Source of the DNA: Arabidopsis thaliana
Taxonomy: Eukaryota > Streptophyta > Magnoliopsida > Brassicales > Brassicaceae
Length of the DNA: 64,000 bases
Direction: 5' to 3'
NCBI RefSeq assembly: GCF_000001735.4
Contig: NC_003076.8
Location: 4,774,001 to 4,838,000 of the forward strand
Part shown: positions 1-12,189 of the stretch, one piece after another
Numbering within the stretch: the stretch's first letter is position 1
How the letters are laid out: the number at the start of each line of letters is the position of its first letter
Position numbers and translations under genes: made by a program
Notes under the pieces: generated by a model
Databases searched by the model: none
What the model saw: the letters and a program-made list of their open reading frames with translations, nothing else
Told to the model about the DNA's origin: nothing

Positions 1-1703
1 TCTCTCATTCCTTTGTAGGCCCAGTCTGCTCCGACTTTGCCAAACTTTAACATCCCACTGATTAAGACATTATAAGAAACAACATCCCACGGCATCCCTC
101 TCTCTTGCATTTCTTCAGCCCAAGCAAGAGCAGCTTCTTCGTCTCCTCCTTTGAAGAATACATCAATTAAAGATGTGTAGTTAATCTGATCCAGCGTCAC
201 TCCTTTAGATACCATGTCTTTGACTAATCCCTTAACTTCCTTAATCCTACCAATTCTCTTCAAGTGGTTCACCAGAGCATCAAGTATGTAGTTGTTTTCC
301 TCCACCCCAATCAGCCTCATTTCCTTACTCAGTTCAATTGCCATTTCTTCTTTCCCTGCCTTAAACAAGCCATCAATTACTGTACCATAAGTAAAACCAT
401 TCGGCACAACATTTTGGTCCTCCATTTTTCTCAAAAGACTAACAGCTTCTTCGAGCATCCCTTTCTTCACATAGCCGTTTATCATACTAGAGTATGTTAC
501 AACATTCGGAATAACACTTTTCTCTAACATCTGCGTTATGATAAATTCTGCACTGCTTAAATCCCCCGCTTTGCACAACCCATCAACCAAAGCCGTATAT
601 GTAACCACATTTGGAACTTGGTTATCTTCCAAAAGCATCTTAAATGTTTTCTCAGCCTCCCTAAGGTCCCCAGCCTTAAACAGACCATCCATCAAAACAG
701 TATATACAACTAAATCTACAGGTATCCCACGCACAACCATCTGACTGTAAAGAGCCAAAGCATGGCGGTAAATATTTGCTTTAAATAACGAATCAACAAG
801 AGTAGTATAAGTTACATGGTTCGGATATACACTCATCTCCTCCATTTCCCGCAGTAACAATCCCCCTTCCAGCACTTTTCCACCTTTGCACAATCGGTTA
901 ATAATCGAACTAAAAGTAACAACATCCGGATCAAACCCACTCATAACCATATCCCTGTATGCTTCTTCAATAGCATGGAGATTGTAGTAGGAGCTTAAGA
1001 GTATAGTATGAGTGATAAGGTTTAGTTCCGAGATTTCGTCAACTAAAGCCTTAGCTCTAACAAAGTTTCCAACTTTACAAAACCCATCAATCAGAGTATT
1101 GTAGCTAACCGTATCAGGCAATATACCCATCTTCACCATCTCAGATAGAAACTGATAAGCCTCATCAGCTAAACCATGTTCACATAAACCCGAAATCACA
1201 GTGTTATAAGTAACAGTATCGATGCTGATTACTCTATTTCTAAGTAAACTAATTGCAAAACTCAAACGACCCACTTTGCAAAAAGAATGAATCAATACAT
1301 TGAGAGCAAAAACATCGGGAGACACTCCACAAGCTATCATCTTGCTGTAAATCAGCGATACCTGATCGTGTACCAAACCATTGACATTGAATTGATGAAT
1401 CAGACTGTTCCATAGACGCGAATCCGGAACAACCCCGAAAGTGCACATCGCAGAGAGCGTCCTTGCTGCTCCGTAGAGTCTCTCACAGCTTAAATAGAGC
1501 CGAAAGAGAGTATGGAAGAGAGAGACGTAAACTCTAGTCTTGATAGGAGCTAAATCTGGGTCGAATCTTCGTTGTGTGATCGAGAGGCTAGTCTCTTCGC
1601 TTTCTGGGATTTGGGGTCGTTTGATTGACGAGAAAGAGCGGCAATTTGAGAGGAAGAATCTGTATTTACCCTTATAGTTATTCCAAATCCTTATCATTAT
1701 CAT
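1..1703 (-). CDS. P-class pentatricopeptide repeat protein, C-terminus off window (At5g14770-like)
   Basis: Organelle RNA-binding PPR protein; predicted here to act in mitochondria or plastids on a transcript that cannot be named from sequence. The minus frame opens at an ATG at 1703 (M-I-M-I-R-I-W; a second ATG lies at 1697) and stays open for 567 codons to the window edge with no intron. From about residue 60 it is built of 35-residue PPR units with the usual signatures (VTYNTVISGLC, VVTYTALVDGLC, VVTYSSMINGYV). The spacing is regular P-class, and no E or DYW editing domain is visible in the part present. The N-terminus is basic and Ser/Arg-rich, as in targeting peptides. The match to At5g14770 is from memory; the rest of the protein lies left of position 1. 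The gene is divergent from FDH. Confidence 0.9.
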   Translation of the reverse strand, partial: MIMIRIWNNYKGKYRFFLSNCRSFSSIKRPQIPESEETSLSITQRRFDPDLAPIKTRVYVSLFHTLFRLYLSCERLYGAARTLSAMCTFGVVPDSRLWNSLIHQFNVNGLVHDQVSLIYSKMIACGVSPDVFALNVLIHSFCKVGRLSFAISLLRNRVISIDTVTYNTVISGLCEHGLADEAYQFLSEMVKMGILPDTVSYNTLIDGFCKVGNFVRAKALVDEISELNLITHTILLSSYYNLHAIEEAYRDMVMSGFDPDVVTFSSIINRLCKGGKVLEGGLLLREMEEMSVYPNHVTYTTLVDSLFKANIYRHALALYSQMVVRGIPVDLVVYTVLMDGLFKAGDLREAEKTFKMLLEDNQVPNVVTYTALVDGLCKAGDLSSAEFIITQMLEKSVIPNVVTYSSMINGYVKKGMLEEAVSLLRKMEDQNVVPNGFTYGTVIDGLFKAGKEEMAIELSKEMRLIGVEENNYILDALVNHLKRIGRIKEVKGLVKDMVSKGVTLDQINYTSLIDVFFKGGDEEAALAWAEEMQERGMPWDVVSYNVLISGMLKFGKVGADWAYKGMR

Positions 1704-1882
1704 CAGCAGATAGATTGGAGTTCATCTAAATCTCCAAATTTCTCCAGAGACTCCTGCAAGCTCTCATGGCGTCTGCTTGTGACGACGCATCGTTTTCCAG
1801 GTGAACTGAGAAAAAGAGTTTCGAAGCTCGACGACGAGGTTTAAGTTCGGTAATACCACGTCGTTTTAAAAGACTCAATAAT

Positions 1883-1935
1883 AACGGCCCTAAATACATG
1901 GGCTGTTTTTGGGCTATATCTAAAATAAGCCCAAC
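1883..1935 (-). promoter_or_regulatory. Site II-type (TGGGCY) promoter cluster of the PPR gene
   Basis: Within about 50 bp there are GGCCC, ATGGGCT, TTGGGCT and AAGCCCA. These are site II elements (TGGGCC/T), known as TCP-factor sites in promoters of genes for organelle proteins. They lie 180-230 bp upstream of the PPR start codon. Function is inferred. Confidence 0.45.
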
Positions 1936-2024
1936 ATATTAACGTTTAAACATATTTCATACATTTCGGAGATAAGATTTCGGAAAAATCTATTTCACGA
2001 CGCTATTTCGGAGATAGATTAATA

Positions 2025-2331
2025 ATGGGTTAAGTTGCAAATTACTCACTTTTCTAAATTTAATTTGAAAAGTAGTCACTTTACTATTCATAATTTGCAA
2101 AATAGTCACTTTTCACTGTTTGATTCGTACACTTAGATTGTACACCATTTTTAGTGTACAGATGTATATAAAAAATACACAGCGTACACTTTACATTTGT
2201 ACACTAAAAGTGATGTAATCCAAGTGTACGAATCAAACAGTGAAAAGTGACTACTTTGCAAATTATGAATAGTAAAGTGACTACTTTCCTAATTAAGTTT
2301 GAAAAAGTGACTATTTTGCCAATACACCCAT
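2025..2331. mobile_element. Foldback/MITE-like element with long inverted repeats
   Basis: The segment is almost entirely an inverted repeat. The left arm (about 2025-2165, with AGTAGTCACTTTACTATTCA and CGTACACTTAGATTGTAC) returns in reverse complement at about 2195-2331, leaving a loop near 2166-2194. The ends read ATGGGT... and ...ACCCAT, and TTAATA-type sequence flanks both sides, consistent with a short target duplication. There is no coding capacity. The superfamily (Mutator-like or other) cannot be fixed from the ends alone. Confidence 0.7.
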
Positions 2332-2940
2332 TAATAATAATGCGATGCTATTTCACGACGTACTTATCCAAAACATATAACGTTAACAAACAACTAAAGG
2401 GACCACTATCATTATTGCATTTTAGATGTTAGTATAAATTGAATTATTATTATATTTGTTGGAAATTTATGTAAATACATATGTATTTAATATTTATCAC
2501 CTGTTAGAAAATATGTTAAAAAAGGATTTGATTTATTTTTTGTTGAAGAAGAAACATGATTTCTAAAATATTTGGAAATCTTTGATTCTGGTTTATACAC
2601 TTTGTATCAATGGAAATTTGGTAAAATTGGATTTGTCAGTGTGAAAATATCATGGAGAGGAATCAATTAAAAAGGAAAAGAACCTTACCAAAAAGAAAGA
2701 AAGTAAAAGAATATAACTAAATAGACATTACAGTCAGCTTTTCTAAACAAGGAAAGGATAGACTTATACATGAATTAGTAACTATTTCCTTAGAATTCAA
2801 GGATTTTTTTTGTCTAACAGTACTTGTCAAGTAACATAAGTACGATAATTAAAGTCTAACGATGATGTCTATGGAGCCGTCTTACACGTGGCACAGCTAT
2901 TCTGGTCCGAAGAAAAGGATGATTTGGTGCAGGTGCGTGA
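2332..2940. other. AT-rich spacer upstream of FDH
   Basis: No gene is visible. This is the distal FDH promoter region; CACGTG occurs at about 2885-2890 in the context TTACACGTGGCA, a possible ABRE/G-box. Confidence 0.4.
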
Positions 2941-2950
2941 ACATTTCGTC

Positions 2951-2960
2951 CTATATAAAT
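2951..2960 (+). promoter_or_regulatory. FDH TATA box
   Basis: CTATATAAAT lies 83 bp before the FDH ATG, so transcription would begin near 2985. The distance and sequence are typical of plant TATA promoters. Confidence 0.7.
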
Positions 2961-3042
2961 CCTCTCATCTCCAATTACTGATTTCACACAAAACAAAAAT
3001 CGACCAAAGAGTAACCAAATTGATATTTATCTCTTCTCAACC

Positions 3043-5190
3043 ATGGCGATGAGACAAGCCGCTAAGGCAACGATCAGGGCCTGTTCTTCCTCTTCTTCTT
3101 CGGGTTACTTCGCTCGACGTCAGTTTAATGTAATAATTCTTTCGATCTCTCTCCTTTTTCACGATTAAGGTTCTAAGTTGGTGATATTTATAGTTTCTCA
3201 GAGTTTTGTGTGGTGATTTCGCTTGATTTTACTGTTTGCGGTTGGTAACGTTTCCGATTGTGTGTGGGATAGATGTTTTTGGATCTTTGGCCTTATGATT
3301 TTGAGGATATGCAAATTTTGGTTTTGTAGAACCTATTTTGATTTTGTTGTGATATGATCAGACTGACTGTGCATGACTGAAACGTGTGACTAAAATTAGG
3401 AAAGCACAACTGTCGTTTCTGATTAGGCCAGCTAAAGTTTCCATAATGGAACCCAACTACTACATGGTGTCTCTTTTTGTAATAACTAAACGGCACGATG
3501 TTTGATATGGGCTTCTAAACGGGCCTGTAAACGTTTGGGCGTTGTATATAGTTTCAAAACAGAACAGATTAGTGTCTTACTGTAAGATGTTGTCTCTTTC
3601 AGTGTAATGGGAAGACGCACTTTTTGATGATTTTTCAGAGTTTTAGGTAGTTCTTACATGCGTCGGATCTTTTCTTGTTCTTATATATGTATTCATGTTT
3701 CTTTGAATCGGGTATATGTTAAAATTTAAATAGCCTTTTGAACTTGCTTATGAAACAGGCATCTTCTGGTGATAGCAAAAAGATTGTAGGAGTTTTCTAC
3801 AAGGCCAACGAATACGCTACCAAGAACCCTAACTTCCTTGGCTGCGTCGAGAATGCCTTAGGAATCCGTGACTGGCTTGAATCCCAAGGACATCAGTACA
3901 TCGTCACTGATGACAAGGAAGGCCCTGATTGCGGTAAGTATTTTCCAATCTAACAAGTACTTGAAGAGATTCAAAATCTTTAATTCTGTTTTTCTATAGC
4001 ACAAACTATAAATATGAATGCAAGCCTCCTTTTGATTCAACTCTTATTTATTAATGGCAGAACTTGAGAAACATATCCCGGATCTTCACGTCCTAATCTC
4101 CACTCCCTTCCACCCGGCGTATGTAACTGCTGAAAGAATCAAGAAAGCCAAAAACTTGAAGCTTCTCCTCACAGCTGGTATTGGCTCGGATCATATTGAT
4201 CTCCAGGCAGCTGCAGCTGCTGGCCTGACGGTTGCTGAAGTCACGGGAAGCAACGTGGTCTCAGTGGCAGAAGATGAGCTCATGAGAATCTTAATCCTCA
4301 TGCGCAACTTCGTACCAGGGTACAACCAGGTCGTCAAAGGCGAGTGGAACGTCGCGGGCATTGCGTACAGAGCTTATGATCTTGAAGGGAAGACGATAGG
4401 AACCGTGGGAGCTGGAAGAATCGGAAAGCTTTTGCTGCAGCGGTTGAAACCATTCGGGTGTAACTTGTTGTACCATGACAGGCTTCAGATGGCACCAGAG
4501 CTGGAGAAAGAGACTGGAGCTAAGTTCGTTGAGGATCTGAATGAAATGCTCCCTAAATGTGACGTTATAGTCATCAACATGCCTCTCACGGAGAAGACAA
4601 GGTACCACAGCTACTATCAGAAACAAAAAGAGACGAACACTAACTAGATTTTGTTTCTGAGATTTGACCAATGGGTTCTTGTTTATTCAGAGGAATGTTC
4701 AACAAAGAGTTGATAGGGAAATTGAAGAAAGGCGTTTTGATAGTGAACAACGCAAGAGGAGCCATCATGGAGAGGCAAGCAGTGGTGGATGCGGTGGAGA
4801 GTGGACACATTGGAGGGTACAGCGGAGACGTTTGGGACCCACAGCCAGCTCCTAAGGACCATCCATGGCGTTACATGCCTAACCAGGCTATGACCCCTCA
4901 TACCTCCGGCACCACCATTGACGCTCAGGTTATATTGTTTTCCTTGAACCGTTACACATATCATATGCATAAATTTCTCTGGAAACTTTTGCTAACGAAT
5001 GAAAAGGTGTTGTTTTATCCAAAAAGTAATGTTGGAAATTTGGAACTAAAACATTTTGTGTGATCAAAATTTGTAGCTACGGTATGCGGCGGGGACGAAA
5101 GACATGTTGGAGAGATACTTCAAGGGAGAAGACTTCCCTACTGAGAATTACATCGTCAAGGACGGTGAACTTGCTCCTCAGTACCGGTAA
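3043..5190 (+). CDS. FDH: NAD-dependent formate dehydrogenase, mitochondrial
   Basis: Oxidises formate to CO2 with reduction of NAD+ in the mitochondrial matrix. Exons: 3043-3129, 3759-3933, 4061-4601, 4691-4928, 5077-5190, joining to 384 residues, the usual plant FDH length. The first 29 residues ([20 protein letters not shown]...) form a Ser/Arg-rich presequence encoded by exon 1. The D-2-hydroxyacid dehydrogenase fold is clear: [10 protein letters not shown] in the formate-binding lobe, the Rossmann motif GTVGAGRIG at about residues 201-209, NNARG with the substrate-binding Arg near 290, and the catalytic His of TPHTSGTT near 338. All introns are GT-AG. A TATA box precedes it. Intact and unremarkable, with no sign of disruption. 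FDH is known to be induced by stress and one-carbon compounds. Confidence 0.98.
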
Positions 5191-6207
5191 GCTTTTGAGG
5201 AGGTGACATTGGGAAGATGATGAGAAACGACCCCAACGTTCAAGAAAACAAATAAAGAAGTATTTGGACTTTGCTAAGTCGAATGACTTGAGTCATCTTT
5301 TGGTTTAGTTTTTGTTATTATATAAGCACAATAATAATAGGAGGGCACTTCCCCTGTTCTGAGAGTTTGTGAACATATTACTCAGTGGTTTAAATCACAC
5401 ATATGTATTTGTTTCCCCAATCGTAGGAACTCAATGGTTTCAAATCTCATTATATAAACATAAAAATGAATAAAGGCATATTAAATTTGTCTAAAGAAAA
5501 GTGTTCTTGTTATTAGGACCTAGCTCTATCAGATTTTGATGCACACACCGACAATGGTGTAACTACAACATTACGACAATATTTGAATCATTGTATGGAA
5601 CGTGGGTCCATATTTGTATCAATATTTAAGTTCTTAACAACTATATCAATTATGAATCCCATATTATTATATGCGTATTTAAAACTATAGGTCTATAATA
5701 TAAAGAAAACTGTTTTCATATTTTCTCAAGATGGGAGAAGCGGGTGTGGGGATGCTAATCATTCGATTTGTAATTTGATCAAACAGTGGTTAGAGATTCA
5801 GATATGTTGACAGCCAACTTCTTGCCTTTTTCCAAATCTGCCCCTTCCCCCACACTGCATTATCTCACGTGTATGGTTTTTCCTCATCATGTTTTATAAG
5901 TTTTTGATTCACAACACAAGCGGAATGATGAAATTTTGATAAAAGATATGCATAGCATAGTTATGAAAGAAAACTAACTAAAAATGTTAAGAATAACCAT
6001 TATATATGTAGAGTCCCATTATATTAGAGTCTTGAACATAGCTTGTGATTTCCCCATTCATTATATAGTATGGCTGATTACAACATACGAAAGATTAACA
6101 TATGTTATGTTATGTAAAGATTAACATAGTAAAGATACGCATAATCGCAACGTTATTTCGTTTTGAATATATCACCTTATGCAACCTGCTACTACCAAAT
6201 ATTATTA

Positions 6208-7322
6208 TTACTAGATTTTAACCTGCGGTATACCGCGGGACAATTTTTTTTTTTATAAGTAATATATATTAAAACTTGCAAATTTTATTTTTATAAAATA
6301 TTGATATTTTACAGTTTATAATTGTTATTAAGTAACGTTATACCACGAATCCATGAGACAATTGTTAAAAAACTGAAGTTTTAACCCCTATTAAAACATC
6401 ATATTAATAATATTTTAATATTTTATAAATATTGATTCAAATACATCCACCATATAACCCAATTCCAAAATAAAACCCGTTCTTTAATTTCTTTATCCGT
6501 CTCGTTATTTTTTTTTCAAAGTAGTAATTTTTAAATTTTAAGAATTATTTTTTATATATAAAAGTTTTGCAAATTGTATCATTCTCTAATATATTTAAAT
6601 TTTATAGTTTAATTTTATATATAGTAACATTATACATACCACATAACATTTTTGGTTTTATATAATCTTTTCTAAATTAGAATGATTTGATATGTTTAAT
6701 ATTAGTGATCTTAAAAGATAACAAATTAAAGATTTAACTCGTATTGAAATGGTGGATTAATTATATTTTACTTTTTTATTAATGTTGATTCAAAAACCCG
6801 TCCCTTCAAATCCGTCTTGCCAAAAAGCAATTTATTTTATTAATATTAATTTTATTAATGATATGACTCTGAATTATAATCTAAATATTTTAGCTAATAA
6901 CATAGAAGTGCACCATATTTATTTAATAGGAGAATGTACCATATGACCCGAATGCACTTTTACCCCAATCCACCAAAAAAACAAATATATTAGTTAGCTT
7001 AAATTAGTTAAAGAATACAAATTGAAAAAGTATATTACACTTTATTCGAATATAGTATCAAAACTTATATAACACAGAGATTTGATAATTTTTTAATTGT
7101 TGAATACTTTTTTTTTGCTAATTTTTATGTGATTAAGATTTAATTAATTTCGTATATAAAATCTTAAATTGTTTTACGAACTTATTTGTTTATAATTTGG
7201 TAAAAGATAGATATTAGAATATTCAGTATATTTTGCTTCAGTTTAGGAAATGTTTGATGACCCGTCTTTAGATCCAATAAGCCCTATAATCTAGATATTA
7301 ACCTGCAGTATACCGCAGGTAG
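6208..7322. mobile_element. Helitron/ATREP-like remnants with CCGCGGTATACCGCGG-type palindromes
   Basis: CTAGATTTTAACCTGCGGTATACCGCGGGA at 6211-6240 and a variant at about 7290-7320 (CTAGATATTAACCTGCAG then TATACCGCAGGT) are near-perfect palindromes of the type found at the 5' ends of Arabidopsis ATREP/Helitron elements; a degraded third copy (CCTGTAGTATACC) is near 7507. The sequence between is AT-rich and non-coding. Exact boundaries are not determined. Confidence 0.45.
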
Positions 7323-7905
7323 GCTTATATTTTAGTTAAACTAAAAACCTTTATTGTAAAGATGATTTAAAAATATATGATATTATTTTATTTGATTTTA
7401 AATGTATAGTAAACTGTGAGTTGTATATGTTTTGTTGATATTATCTATATTGTTTAGTATTTAAGATTATACACTTGTAGTTTGATTGTTAATTTAAGAG
7501 TTTCACCTGTAGTATACCATCTTGTATTAATATCGATCTAAACCCGTCAATTTTATGATTTTCCAGCTTGTTAAAAATTGAATCACATCATACACATAAA
7601 AAATCTAATATGTTATTGTAGTATATAAGATTATAAATTTTCAATATAATATGTATGAAATTGAATATAAATATTTCAAATTGTGACCTGTTACTCAGTA
7701 GAAAGTTTTCTTAAATCTATTTTCACCCGTTATAATATTTTTTCATGTATTGAACAGTTTATATTCGTTTTTAAAAATTCAAATTATGGCATATGCGAAA
7801 AAACTCTAATTTTTTTTATAATGATGATATTATTTTTTCGCAAAAATAGAATCATATAAAGATGAGAAGTGAACTATAATAATTAATAAAAAATTAATAT
7901 AATAA

Positions 7906-8095
7906 TTTAGATATCAAATCTAATTTGTTAATTTTAATTGTTTACTTTTTTGGAAATTAATAATGTATTTCGTTTTTCTAATTAAATAAATTAATTAAAA
8001 TTTAGATATCAAATCTTATATGTTGATTGGTTATTGTTTTTGGAAATTAAAAATGTATTTCGTTTTTTAATTAAATTTAATTAATTAAATTAGTA
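7906..8095. repeat. Two-copy tandem duplication, about 95-bp unit
   Basis: TTTAGATATCAAATCT begins units at 7906 and 8001. Both units continue with TGTATTTCGTTTTT and an AATTAA-rich tail. The copies differ by several substitutions and small indels, so the duplication is not very recent. Confidence 0.7.
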
Positions 8096-9162
8096 TTTGA
8101 CTTTTTAATCCTTAAACAGATAAATTAATTTACTCTTTAAAATTTTATTTCTAATGGCATACTTATGTAATTATTTACAAAAAGTAAGGTTACATTTAAA
8201 TTGTATTTCCCAAATAATATAGTAGGATTATTTTTCTTTTTAATACATTGTTATAAACCTTAAAGTTAATCTTAAAATTAATCATTAATTGTCACAAATC
8301 AAAACTCGATCTTACAAATGATTCAAGTTAATTACTATTATACGGATCTGACCAAATTTGAATTCAACCATTCTTTTATGCTGAAGTACGATATGGATTT
8401 AAAGCTCTTAGACCTACCATGCATTTCTGTGTATCCATAAATTGTAGACATTTAAAGTCAATCTTATCAACATTTCCAAAAAATATTTGTAAAAGATCTC
8501 AAGAAACAAATGTAGATCTCTGAAGAAAATTCATTTCCAAAAAACATGATACTAAATTACAACAACAGTTGATGAGGATGTTTTTGGCGCTGGGGGGTCA
8601 TAATCAAAAATCAAATCATAGGACTTTATGTCAAATAAACATAATAATCGCTAAAAATGAAATATATAGTAACAAAAAGTTATAGTTTTGGAAATAATAT
8701 ATTTAGTCAAGAGGATATTTTTGGGAATAATGTGAACAAGAGAGAAAGAAATATTTTTTTTAAAAAACATTAATTTCAACCGCGAGGCACAGTATCGCAT
8801 ATGGTAACTAGAAACCGACAAATAAAATCCTGTGCGTATGGGTCCCACATATATTATACGACGCCGTTTCAAAATCACACCATACGAAATACGACGTCGT
8901 TTGGAAACCACACCATATGAATACGACTCGTGAAAGTGCATCAAATCGCATCGCCTGTTTTTATAATTTCTCGTCTTGTACAAAATAAAAGACTCTCTCT
9001 CTCTTAAAATTTCTCTTTCGATTCTCTCGCATTTCAAAATTTCATTTCCTTATATAGACTCTTAAGGCCGGCGATTTCTGTGAGTCCATAGATTTTCGCT
9101 ACTCCGCCGTCAGTTTTTCTCAACTCCGGAGGCTGTGTTTTTGCCACCGCTTTGATTCGCCG

Positions 9163-10045
9163 GTAAATTTCTCTAGCTCCATTTTTGAATACGCATTTGC
9201 AAGTTTGAACTGGTTTCGATAATCATTTGATCTCTATAATTTGAGAATTAGTCAGCCGGTGGAAAGTATATGAATCGGAAATGGAATCGCGAGGATTTTG
9301 TTTTGGAAATTAATTGAGATCTTCTCAGAGTTCTTGAGTGAGATCGTGTTTTTGTTGTTATTGTTAAATCGCTTGAAATTCGAATTGGAAATGTAGATCT
9401 ATGCTATGTCTCGTTTTGTGCTGTTGAATTGGTCCCGTTTTGATCTTATTCAACAGTCTGTGAAGTTGACAAGTAGAGTTTTACTTCCCTATTGATGGCA
9501 TTTTACTATTGTTCTTGTTTTTGAGATTCTTGTGTGTTTATCCCGAAATTGAGAAAATATTTGAGTGTACGAAGAGACTAAAGAGCTGATCTTAAGGCTA
9601 AAGTGTCTTATTATTTGAGTTTTGGTTTGTAATTGTATACACATGAATCTACAAAGCTTGAATCAGCCTTCTTTATATTTCTGTTTGTGGGTGGAGTTTC
9701 TTAGCTGATTCAAGCTTTGTGGAACTTAAAGATCTGTTTGCAATTTCTAAAGATCTATTGCTATGTGATGACCGATGAGCTTGAAACGGATTTAAGTTTC
9801 TCATTTTAGTCTTACTGTAACAGTTTCACGAAAACTCAGTATCCTTTGAGCTTTTATGGAAGTAAATTCGAGAACGTGTTAGATATGTAGAGTTGGTTAT
9901 GATTCTGGTCTACATTGTTATAAGTTAGATTTCTTCCTGCAGTGTGCTTGACCTTGCACTGGTTAATTATTATATCCATGGTATTCTCTACCACGGTCTG
10001 TATTTAGTTTTGATGATGATTTTTTTTTCTCCTGTTTTTATGCAG
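9163..10045 (+). other. Likely 5'-UTR intron of the ARM-repeat gene
   Basis: GCCG/GTAAATTT at 9163 and TTTATGCAG/GT ending at 10045 make a GT-AG leader intron of 883 nt. It separates a GC-richer leader (about 9060-9162) from the coding exon that starts 12 bp later. Inferred from splice-site quality and composition; plant leader introns often raise expression. Confidence 0.5.
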
Positions 10046-10057
10046 GTAAGTTCACGT

Positions 10058-11508
10058 ATGGCCAGTAATACTTTGAAAGAGATGAATAGTCTTCATGTAA
10101 CTGAGAAGATAAGTGACTGTAAAGCTAGCTTGACCAAGCCATGTGTTGGTAAAATGAATGGAAAATCTGAAGATAGACCATTACCAAACTCTGCCTCCTT
10201 GGATTCCAGTGATTCTAAAGTTGTAGAAGCAGAGAAACCCGAGCCAGAGATAGCTATTGTGGAAGTTGAATATATTGAATCTGAAAACTTGGATAATGTA
10301 GACGATGCTGATGCAGTTCTGAAGGTATGTGCTTCTGTCTTGTGATTACATCAATTCCCATTAGTATCATAACTGTGATGAATTTGTTGTATCTGTCTAT
10401 TTTAGAGATTTGGAACTACATTGTTTACGCCATTAAGAATCTGTTTGGTCTTATTGTTTCAGTCTGTTTTAGCTGGACTAGAGTCCAAGGACTGGATTTC
10501 ACTCTGTGATGCTCTTAATAACGTTCGCCGACTTTCGATATTCCACAAGGAAGAAATGATGCATATGCTGTAAGCTTTGTTCTCTATGCTGATGTTTCTA
10601 AATAATTGTCTCTTAAAGTAGATTGGAAAATGCAAGTCTCACCATATCCCATTAACAGTGAAAAAGTGATACCACTTGTCGTGAAATCACTGAAAAATCC
10701 AAGAAGTGCGGTGTGTAAAACGGCATGCATGACATCTGCAGATATCTTCAGTGCATATAATAATCATATAACAGATCTGTTGGAGCCTCTGGTAACTTTT
10801 CTATCTTTGCTATATTCTTTCACTGTTTACTGCGAACTTTACTTGTTCTTACAGCTTTTCATACACTTTATGCTTTCAGCTTACTCAACTACTCCTCAAG
10901 TCTTCCCAAGACAAACGGTTTGTTTGCGAGGCAGCAGAGAAAGCTTTAACAGCAATGACCAAATATGTTTCCCCAACCTTGCTGTTACCAAAGCTGCAAC
11001 CTTGTCTCAAAAACAGGAATCCTCGGATCCGTGCCAAAGCATCATTATGCTTTTCTCGAAGTGTTCCTCGACTGGTAATACAAGTTCAACTTCATATATA
11101 TCTCTCACAAAGGCATCGCATGTCATGTAAAAATTTCAACAATACCTTGCGTTATAATACATATTCCAGGGCGTTGAAGGGATTAAAGAATATGGAATCG
11201 ACAAATTAGTTCAAGCAGCCGCATCTCAGCTTAGCGATCAGCTCCCTGAATCCCGTGAGGCTGCACGGACTGTCCTACTAGAACTTCAGAGCGTATATGA
11301 AAAAGCTCATCCTCTCATCAACCCTGAGACATCATCACCAGAAGAACAGCAAATCCCGGAGGTAGAGCCAATTACTTGGGAAACTTTCTGCAAGTCAAAA
11401 CTGTCGGCTCTTAGCGCACAAGCCGTGCTTCGTGTCACCAATGTTGTCACTGTTACTGCTCGGGAGGGTTTGGTTACTACAGGTTCATCATCTTCATCCC
11501 AGTTATAA
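10058..11508 (+). CDS. ARM/HEAT-repeat (TOG-like) protein, At5g14790-like
   Basis: Exons 10058-10324, 10463-10569, 10659-10791, 10880-11074 and 11170-11508 join to 346 residues. The first 80 or so residues are polar and probably disordered (Ser/Glu/Lys-rich, EKPEPEIAIVEVEYIE). Residues from about 90 to 290 are helical repeats of HEAT/ARM type, with TOG-domain flavour: WISLCDALNNVRRLSIFH, then KVIPLVVKSLKNPRSAVCKTACMT, then paired helices ending ALTAMTKYVSPTLLLPKL. TOG-type arrays bind tubulin in known families (CLASP, XMAP215), so a microtubule-linked role is possible, but this is inference; the protein is annotated only as an ARM-repeat superfamily member. It converges tail to tail with P5CR, about 680 bp apart. 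Confidence 0.9.
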
Positions 11509-12189
11509 ACATTTTCTACTACAAATTTTTTAAAAACCGTTTGCTACGAGTCATACGGTTTACATGGTATTCTCCGGCATGGCGGCATGATCTACCAAAT
11601 TGGCAAATTATGGACCGATAAAAAGAGTGAACGTTCGTGTATGAAAAATCTTGGCTTCTTTCTGGGTTATTTTCTTTTTGTGGATTCTCATCTGTCTTCA
11701 CTACCAGTACTTGTTTCTTTTTCTTATGTGTATATATTCTATACCAAGATTTGGTAAGATAGTCATGAGTCTTTTGGTTATATGCAAAATTGGTCGGATT
11801 CTTTGAAGATTCAGTGATCATTAAATAGATAGCCAGTCTATGCTTCTTCCTCGTTGAAGTTTCTCTAGATTAAGCTTTGACTCATAGTAAAAGATTCTTT
11901 AATTTAGTCGATTTTTTTTAGAATCAGAATCACGTCCGAGGCTTGGCTTATTGGTCAGATATTGAACCCAAAACTGAAAGTGATTTTTATTAGATTAAGA
12001 ATTATAGAAAAGTATCTGAGTTCTGTCTGAACTAATACATCATAGTCTAGATAAATAATCTTCACCTCTACCATCGAAGACAAGTGGGATAAAACTCTCG
12101 CCTAAAAACAAGCAATGCCATAAGGCCCATAACCCTTATTTTGATTAATCTGTGAGGTGAAACAATAGCAGCAACTACATATGTATCAT
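11509..12189. other. Convergent 3'-UTR spacer
   Basis: Contains the 3' ends of the ARM-repeat gene and P5CR. No separate gene was seen. Confidence 0.6.

Larger units (their letters stand above)
5191..9060. other. Long AT-rich spacer with decayed repeats
   Basis: No gene is supported. Helitron-like palindromes and a 95-bp tandem duplication are listed separately. Around 8862-8905 the motif ACGACG(C/T)CGTTT occurs twice near CACC(A/C)TA sequence, close to the start of the next transcript. Confidence 0.5.
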
